From Anniella stebbinsi (Eukaryota; Chordata; Lepidosauria; Squamata; Anniellidae), in contig JARDYH010000003.1 in assembly GCA_029215795.1 (NCBI GenBank), positions 102,890,609 through 102,954,608 on the forward strand: a stretch of 64,000 nucleotides of DNA, read 5' to 3'. Both the position numbers and the translations under genes were made by a program. The stretch's first letter is position 1. Each line of letters starts with the position of its first letter. Under the pieces are notes generated by a model that was given only the letters and a program-made list of their open reading frames with translations, was not told where the DNA came from and ran no database searches. Positions 57,171 through 64,000 of this stretch are shown piece after piece.

Positions 57171-57404
57171 AGGTCTTATTATCTACCGACCCGGCATTTA
57201 AAAGCATCATCCGGAGGCCTGAGGGCTGGCTGATGGGGCAACCAACAAACCTGCGGATGCAAGGACGACTGGAACATGGCACAGCCGTTAACTGTCTGAG
57301 CCGCGTTCCCCTTACCTGGCACGTCCTCCTCACAACGCCATCTCTCCCTCTACCCACCTTAATGTTCATATACATTCTCTCAGCAATACTTACAAGAACT
57401 ATCT

Positions 57405-57480
57405 ATAAGGTAGGTCATGATTATTATCCCCATACTGTAGATGGGGTGGTGGTGGAACCCAGAGGCTACCATGCCAGAGT
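57405..57480 (+). mobile_element. MIR-like CORE-SINE fragment
   Basis: ggtcatgattattatcccca and tgtagatgggg then acccagaggct resemble the conserved MIR centre. Very short and old. Confidence 0.45.
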
Positions 57481-58613
57481 CATGAATGCATTATTATTAA
57501 AAGCATCTGAGAATTTACTATCTTTTGTAGTCACCTAATCCAGGGGGACATCAAAAAGGGTATTCTTGGATGCCTAGTCAAAACAGAAAAAGAATGAGTG
57601 CATAAACATGTCCCTTGGCTTTACTTCCAATAGCCGCTGGCATATGACTCATTTGTAACTTTTATCAGTTCTTTGCTTAAGGCTGTCTTTGGTACAGGAT
57701 ATATTTATCAACAGCAATAAGTCAATTCCTGTCTCTGGTTGATAACATCTGACTGAGGAAATGCTGTCCTTTTATGAAATAAGGGATCCCCTGCCATCTT
57801 AAACAGGAAGTTAACTCGCTGTATCACACAAACTGGTTGTTGGTGCCTTAGGCTGAAGTGTGTAGACAGAACAAATGGTGTTTAAACCAAAGACATTGGC
57901 TCAACTAGATTATGCAGTTGCCAGTGGCCTGTGATTCGGGTCCATGAAGCTGAGCCTTGAATCCAGGGCAATCCCTCATCCACCCTCAAGCTCTTCTGCA
58001 CTCTAGGCAAGTAGATTTATGCATGATGGACATGACTCTAGGTTTCCTAACATCAGTGTGCCAACTGGGTTTAGTCTCTTTTTATTCCAGTTAAAAATTC
58101 TGCCTAAAGCTCTGAATTGGTTTGAATATAATCTTGGAAACCACACCACTAATCCACTCATAGAATAGGGCTGACCTTCCCTCCCCATCAGCCCCTAGAG
58201 CTCCCTGAAAATGCTCTCCCAAGGGTCAAGTGAACCTGCTGAGTGACTGTGGTAGACGGTGGTGTGGGGGGGCTGAAAGGGAGGGACCAAGTGCGTCAGA
58301 GTGGAGAAGGGCCTTCTCCTACAGGACCTTCTGCAAGCTCCTCCTTTCCCCTCAGCCACCCCAGTCAGCAGAACATTGGGGGAGAAGCTCTGAGCGCTGG
58401 GGGAGGGGGAGAAGAGGAGAGGCAGAAAATCCAGCTTCTGCCCACCCCCATCCACAGGCACATCTCTGGTGTTCTGTTTTTATTTTTTTCCTAATCGAGT
58501 ACTTCAGTCCAAATATTTATGGCTATTGGGACACAAAATTAACATGGGGTGCTTTTCTTTTTTAGTCTACTGAATAATATATTTAATAAAAATGCTAAAT
58601 CATATGTTCTACT
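57481..58613. other. intergenic, nothing recognised
   Basis: No gene is seen. GC-richer DNA at 58246-58450 has overlapping frames on both strands but no domain. Confidence 0.45.
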
Positions 58614-58750
58614 TAGGACAGGGAATGTGTAGCTCTCCAGATGTTCTTGTACTGCAACTCCCATTAGCCCCAACCAGTGTACCCAGTGGTCATGGATAAT
58701 GGGAGTTGCAGTCCAACAACATCTGGAGGGCCACACATTCCCCATCCCTG
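58614..58750. mobile_element. foldback MITE
   Basis: The left arm (gggaatgtgtagctctccag, actgcaactcccatta) is mirrored by the right arm (aatgggagttgcagtccaac, ctggagggccacacattccc). The termini are near tagg and ccct. Confidence 0.85.
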
Positions 58751-58822
58751 ATTTAGGGCATCAGAAAAACATCACTGCCAGGGGCCAAATAATTTCACCT
58801 CATCTCTGCACTGGGTAAAATT

Positions 58823-59147
58823 CATAGAATCATAGAATAGTAGAGTTGGAAGGGGCCTATGAGACCATCGAGTCCAACCACCTGCTCAATGCAGGGATCC
58901 ACCTCGAAGCATACCTGACAGATGGCTGTCCAGCTGCCTCTTGAAGGCCTCTAGTGTGGGAGAGCCCACCACCTCCCTAGGTCATTGGTTCCATTGTCGT
59001 ACTGCTCTAACAGTCAGGAAGATTTTCCTGATGTCGAGCCGGAATCTGGCTTCCTGTAACTTGAGCCCATTATTCCGTGTCCTGCGCTCTGGGATGATCG
59101 AGAAGAGATCCTGGCCCTCCTCTGTGTGACAATCTTTCAAGTATTCA
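58823..59147 (-). mobile_element. CR1 LINE 3' end
   Basis: It is nearly the same sequence as 3288-3600 on the minus strand, including [17 protein letters not shown] and the terminal ctatgattctatg. It is 5'-truncated at ttgaaagat. Confidence 0.92.
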
Positions 59148-60467
59148 TCTACCCCCAGAGGAGAGAATGCAGCAAAATTACCTGCTTTTAGAATTGTCTG
59201 ACTGTGTTGCATCTCTGCAGGACTTCCACCTCTGGGCTTGCCTTCTTTCCATTCAGATCAATAACCCAGTCCAAACAGAGGTGGGAGAGGCTCCTCTGAC
59301 TAAAGTAATCTTACTCATACAGTTTCTTAAACTCTTTGCAGTTTAAGAGTAACATATGTCCCCAATTTTAAAGCAGCAAAAATGATCATGGACACGATTG
59401 CTGGAATGGGGGTGAGCTAAAAAGTTGTGCACCCGTATTAAAAGGCATTTAACCTTTGCATTTCCTTAGTTTCTTTCTTTCTTCTAAATACTGACAATTC
59501 AAGCTCCTATTCTCAATATATACTGACTACCTTGCTCAATAGCTTCTACCCTCTCCTACCTTTCTTTCAGTAGCCATTGTCACTTAAGTTTCAGCTTAAT
59601 GATTACCTGAACAATAACAGGGTTTAATGGTTGAATTTAGATATACATGATTGGGATTTCAATCACAGCTCAGGAATGGACTCCACTGTGTGATCCTGGT
59701 AAAATTATCCTTAGCGTTACATTTCTTATTACTGGACTAAATACTTGAACAACAGTCAGTACTGTGTTGAAAATGTGGTTTTTAAGAAAGGCACCTTTGC
59801 AGAGTAATGTAAACATAGATGCTGTGCCGGCATGCATGTTACCTTTTTATTTTCTATATTACTTTATAGTCTACTTTTTCTCCAGAGATAGTTCTTCCAA
59901 CCACAAAAGAGGAGAGGGCTCCTGTCCAATAAATGGTTGAAAAGAAAGAACTTTTAGGAGGTGCAGCTTTGCAGACATAGGTTGAGGAAGACTGCACTTG
60001 CTGAAATGTCTTCATTTACAAAACTATTAAAAAGTACAGGACCTTATTCCACTTTTGGATTTGGTCGCCATAAATTGAGGAGAGAGAATTCATCCTTGCA
60101 TGCATGACAAGGAGAGAGAGAAATGTGAGCACCATCCTTTCCACAGATGGCTGTTAATGCCATGAGCCTGGAAACTGGCTGGGTGGGCACCATGTCTATG
60201 CAGATCTGAATGAGAGCATGCTAGATGAACAGCTACCTGTACTCAGAGCCATCACGCAGAAATATAGCATGCAGTCCTGACATGAAAGGGAATATTTTAG
60301 TTGTCTTTTCAGACCGCACATGAAGTCAAAACAACTTTGAGAATCCTAGTTACCTATCAGAGTCTAAGAGAAATGTGGATGTATTAAGAAGAAAAAAGGA
60401 TATGCAAAACAAAGGAGCGGATCTGGTTTATTGACTGATGTTTCACTGCTTCTTTCCTCAGCAGGCA
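59148..60467. other. intergenic, nothing recognised
   Basis: AT-rich sequence without a recognisable gene or bounded repeat. Confidence 0.5.
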
Positions 60468-60485
60468 ATAATAATAAAATTAATC

Positions 60486-60516
<31 letters not shown>

Positions 60517-60533
60517 TGATAGTAATAATAATG
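60468..60533. repeat. (TAA)n microsatellite, imperfect
   Basis: AAT/TAA units with a few interruptions (aatcat, gatag). Confidence 0.93.
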
Positions 60534-62668
60534 ACTGCTAGTCCTGTGATACATAATGTTATTTCCCCTCTTCTTCATACTTCCAGGTTGCTTAATTTCA
60601 AAGCATACATCCCTTTTCTGTTTATCTCCAAGAGAAGGTTAGCAACAATAATACATTTTCTTTCTCCTCCCCTTTTTCTCTGAGGAAGCTGAGTCAGTTC
60701 TTCCTCTCTTCAGAAAAATCTGAAAGGATAAAGATAAGAAAGCCAGGAGAATTTGATGAAGGCATTGTCTGGGGTGGGAAGCAAAACCCACGCAATAAAA
60801 CCCTTGGGACCATAACAAAGCTGTTATTTCCAAGTTGATGCCAGTTGCTCCCAGTGTTCTTTCTGAAGCATATACAGAGATTTATCTGTACAGAACCCCC
60901 ACCTCCCACCCAGTCTTCTTCTTACTCTTACCCACAGGCCAGCATGGGAAGGGGTTCACCATGGGTGGGAATTGGTTATCCAGAACAGTGATTCCAAACT
61001 CCACTGAGGTCCACAACGGGGCCTTGGGAAGCTCTTTGGTGGGGGCACCATCATACCATAGGGTGATTAGCATTACTGGATAGCTGTGTGGGAATTAACT
61101 TCTACAAGAGAGAAAATGGTGCCATGCCTCTCCTAAACTACAAAGAAAAGGGGTGTCAAAGGTCAAAAACGAAAGGGGGACTTTTAAAGCTTGTAACTTA
61201 TGCAGTTTTTTTCCTATAATCATTAATCCTTTTACTGGCACTCTCAGCTGGCCATGACTGCTACCAGTATTTTCATAAAACCCACTTGGCATTGTCAAAA
61301 GCAGATAAAGAAAAAAACGATGCAAGCAGCTGAGAAGGATGTGGATAGTCCTAAGTCAAAGCAAATGGCTCCTGCTGTGATTCCCAAAGATTGGCCTTAT
61401 TCACCATTCACTGTGAAATATGCTCTGCTTTCAGTGGCACAAGTATCAATATGATACTCCAGTGGCTCAAGTATCAATATGAAGCAGCATATTGTTATAG
61501 ATTGGGAGTTGGGCTAGATGACCACCTCTTGGGGTTCCATCCAACCTGGTGAGATCTGCTAAAGTTGTGGAACTAGTAGGACTGCTGGAGGTTACCTTAA
61601 TGTCCCTAGGAAATATCTCCTTTATTACAAAGATTGCAGGTAAATTGGCCACAATGAGACCGTTGGCACAGAAGCGACCATGGGTGAATTTCACCACAGG
61701 GTTTCACATCATGGCACTGGCCACCATTTTGAAAAGTCAAGTCATAGCAGGGGTGCACCACAGCTTGTTGTTATGTGGGAACCTGGGAAGGGGTTGTTGG
61801 TTTGGTGAATAAGCCATCCACACCCTAAAACAGGCCAAGGGTTCTGGGTGATTTGTTAAACAGTCAAACAACCCACCCTGGCCATGTAAAACAACACGCC
61901 CCATGAGGAAATTCACCCTTGGCGGCTCGCTGTTACACGTGATCCAGGTCAATGGCTAGGGATTGGGCATAAATTGTTCTGGAAAGGGGGATGCCTTTGA
62001 ATTCAGATGAAGAGACTGAAAAAGAGACACCAGAAGTTAAATTGCTCTCTGAAGGACTGGTATGGGACTTTTAAACACTGGGGTGTTTAAGGCTCTACCT
62101 ACACCTATGCTCAAATTGTCTATTTGGAAATAATCAGAAGCATTACAAAATGCCAATAAGCCTCCAGAAATCTCATACCAAAGGAAACTGAACTCAAAGT
62201 GCTGCACCTTGAAAATTCAGTTTCCCCCAAAACAGTAGAATCAAACTGGAAGGTGGTGGAGAGGAGTACTTCACACAGAAAATACCAGCTAATGTAGGAG
62301 GTGTTTGGAGCTACTGCTGCTCACTTTGTACCACCACTTCTATGCTACCCACAATGACTACATTAGTCCACTTGGACTAATAACAATTCACACAGTCTGG
62401 GTTGGGGGAGAAGGTGTAAGCACAGTCCCCTATATGGATTGCAGGTATCAAGTGCCCATATCCAGCATGGATTTCAGGAACCCCATCTAAGGAATTCCAG
62501 AAGGATGGCAGTTTTACTTGGCTCGCTTTGGAAGTGGCTTTTCTGCCCAGAATCTGACAGCCTGAAGTGAAAGCCATACCAAAGCATGCAGCAGCAACAG
62601 GAGCATCCGAATCGCTTTCTGGAGGCATCCTGCTCCTCCACCACTTATGGCCCTGACTAGTCACTCAC
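60534..62668. other. intergenic or intronic, nothing firm
   Basis: Bases 61497-61550 (gttgggctagatgaccacctc) resemble a CR1 3' tail on the plus strand. Nothing else is recognised. If the exon at 62669-63016 is real, this is an intron of that gene. Confidence 0.4.
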
Positions 62669-63016
62669 CAGCAACTCTTTCTTCATCTTTCAGGATATTG
62701 TCAATATCGGAGTCCTCCTCAAGTGGTGTCCTGTGTCCTGCTTGAGACTGGTGGTCAGTGTTTGAATTTGGATCTGCTGGTGCCATCTGCTTGGCAGAGA
62801 ATAACATCGTACACCCTGGCACTGTTGCTTTGGGCACCTGAAGCAGACAAGAACTGGGTGGCACACTCTGGTTCTGAGTGTATTGTGTCTGCTCGGCAGA
62901 GTAACACCCTCCTCCTGAGCTGGAAGATGGCATCTCCGAGCAGAGTCGACTGGCAAATGGAGCTCCTTGTATGTAACGTTCGTTCCAGGGCACAGCCTGA
63001 AACGCAGGGATGTAGC
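62669..63016 (-). CDS. candidate exon of an unidentified minus-strand gene
   Basis: I do not recognise the product. On the minus strand a long pyrimidine tract (tcttcctcctcctcttcttcc, ending tttttgctcag) precedes an open stretch that ends at ttgctg|gtgagt. The exon is 348 bases with phase 1 on both sides. It encodes about 115 residues, including YIPAFQAVPWNERYIQG, a Ser/Gln/Pro-rich middle and an acidic end (PLEEDSDIDNILKDEERV). This looks like the disordered, acidic part of a nuclear or signalling protein. Two overlapping frames of similar length exist, so the call rests on the splice sites and amino-acid style. No neighbouring exon was found. Confidence 0.35.
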
Positions 63017-63300
63017 CTGAGCAAAAACCAGAAGCAAAGGAAGAAGAGGAGGAGGAAGAGAAAACAACAAATCGTTACTTTACTTAAAAATCAGAGTGAT
63101 GGAAGCTAAGAGTTTTATCATGATTATGTTTCATGGTAAATTTTTGAGTAAGATGTAGGATAGATCTAAAAAATCATAAAGCAGCATGGAATAGTCATCA
63201 AGATTAAAATTGTATATTAAAAGCTTGGGAAAATAAAAAAGGCCTTTGCATGGCATAACAAGCCAATAAAGCAAATGCCGGGCAAATATCTTTGATAACC
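63017..63300. other. flank of the candidate exon
   Basis: Nothing is recognised beyond the pyrimidine tract (minus strand) at 63017-63070. Confidence 0.4.
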
Positions 63301-63560
63301 ACTGGGGACTCGTTTCACAACTGGAGTTCCACCACTGAGATGGCCCTCTCTCTGGTAGCCACCTGCCTCACCTCAGATGGTGGGGGCACCTACAAGAAAC
63401 CCTCCATTGAAGCTTTTCATGTATGAATGGGTACATATGAAGACAGGCCATACCCTGATCCTAAGCCATGATTATGTTGCATTATTTTATGTATTTACAG
63501 ACTCTATATACCACTCTATGTCTAACAAGATTCCCAAGCAGTAAACAATAAAAGATAGGG
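63301..63560 (-). mobile_element. L2-type LINE 3' fragment
   Basis: gttccaccactgagatggcc and tctctggtagccacctgcct on the + strand match the equivalent part of the L2 copy at 14340-14480 in order. The piece ends in an L2-like tail with aacaataaaa. Confidence 0.6.
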
Positions 63561-64000
63561 GGCAATCAAAATATAGAATCATAATATTTAAAATCAGGTA
63601 TCATGGATTTTCTCCTCCCACCACGCAGGACTGACAAGACGTGACCAGGCTTTTTGACCTGGTCCTGGGCTCTGTAGCTCCCCACAGCCAATTCTTTTCT
63701 AGCTGATCTTTTAATGCAGAGAAGTGATTTGAGGAGACAAATGGTGTCAAACCAAGATACAGTGGAAAAAACCAGAAGGATAATATACCCCATCCCTAAA
63801 GGGCCAGCACACCACTGTGGGATATATTGGATGTCAGTGGCTATAGGGACTGGTATGGATCTCTCCTGTGCACTGAACTGGAATGGAACTTTATAGTAAG
63901 TATCCAACCTTCATTTCCCTGTCTGGTGCAAAAAAGACATCCATCACGGGATGTGCAAAGGTCAACACTCCCACAGGCAGGCTGAACCTAAGTGTGAGGA
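63561..64000. other. window end, nothing recognised
   Basis: A 113-codon minus-strand frame at 63566-63907 has no recognisable domain or splice context. Confidence 0.4.

Noticed and set aside
62723..63109. 128-codon plus-strand frame opposite the candidate exon
   Set aside because: It runs through the pyrimidine tract of the minus-strand acceptor and ends in a Lys/Arg run (the translated complement of that tract).

Overview
The window is vertebrate nuclear DNA, most likely from a squamate reptile (lizard). It is AT-leaning, intron-rich and packed with CR1 and L2 LINE remnants, tRNA-headed MIR-like SINEs, hAT-type foldback MITEs, Penelope fragments and one endogenous retrovirus. This repeat mix is typical of squamates, but species identity is an inference.

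The only gene I can name is the tetraspanin CD9, on the + strand from about 22.8 to 35.1 kb. Seven coding exons (vertebrate exons 2-8) were read directly with GT/AG boundaries and matching phases: 22837-22939, 25485-25582, 27925-27999, 30902-30994, 32414-32485, 34063-34146 and 34710-34775, followed by a 3' UTR with AATAAA at 35062-35067. Together they give about 196 residues. The first coding exon, about 22 N-terminal residues, was not found, so bases 1-22836 are probably mostly CD9 intron 1. They hold CR1 and L2 LINEs, two tandem Penelope 3' ends with hammerhead-like cores (4.9-6.4 kb), a higher-order ~150-bp repeat (11.3-12.35 kb), a CpG-rich patch (12.4-13.0 kb) and a short template-switch patchwork (13.4-13.55 kb).

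Downstream of CD9, 35.6-46.5 kb is a nested structure. There is a diverged hAT-like end, a duplicated ~260-bp segment and a 44-bp minisatellite. Next is an old solo LTR (37412-46449, TSD ggac). A young minus-strand provirus of the same LTR family sits inside it (37829-46285, TSD tcag). The two 554-bp LTRs of that provirus differ at only about two positions, yet its coding region has lost capsid, the RT catalytic core and RNase H. This suggests it was mobilised in trans. Its 5' LTR carries a 1958-bp hAT-like element (8-bp TSD) built of GC-rich hairpin units. One hairpin apex in that element has been replaced by a 206-bp, about 99% identical copy of the provirus's own env.

From 46.5 to 64 kb the window is mostly MITEs, LINE pieces, a 2.9-kb hAT-like element (49.1-52.0 kb) and unique sequence. 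A possible exon of an unidentified minus-strand gene lies at 62669-63016.
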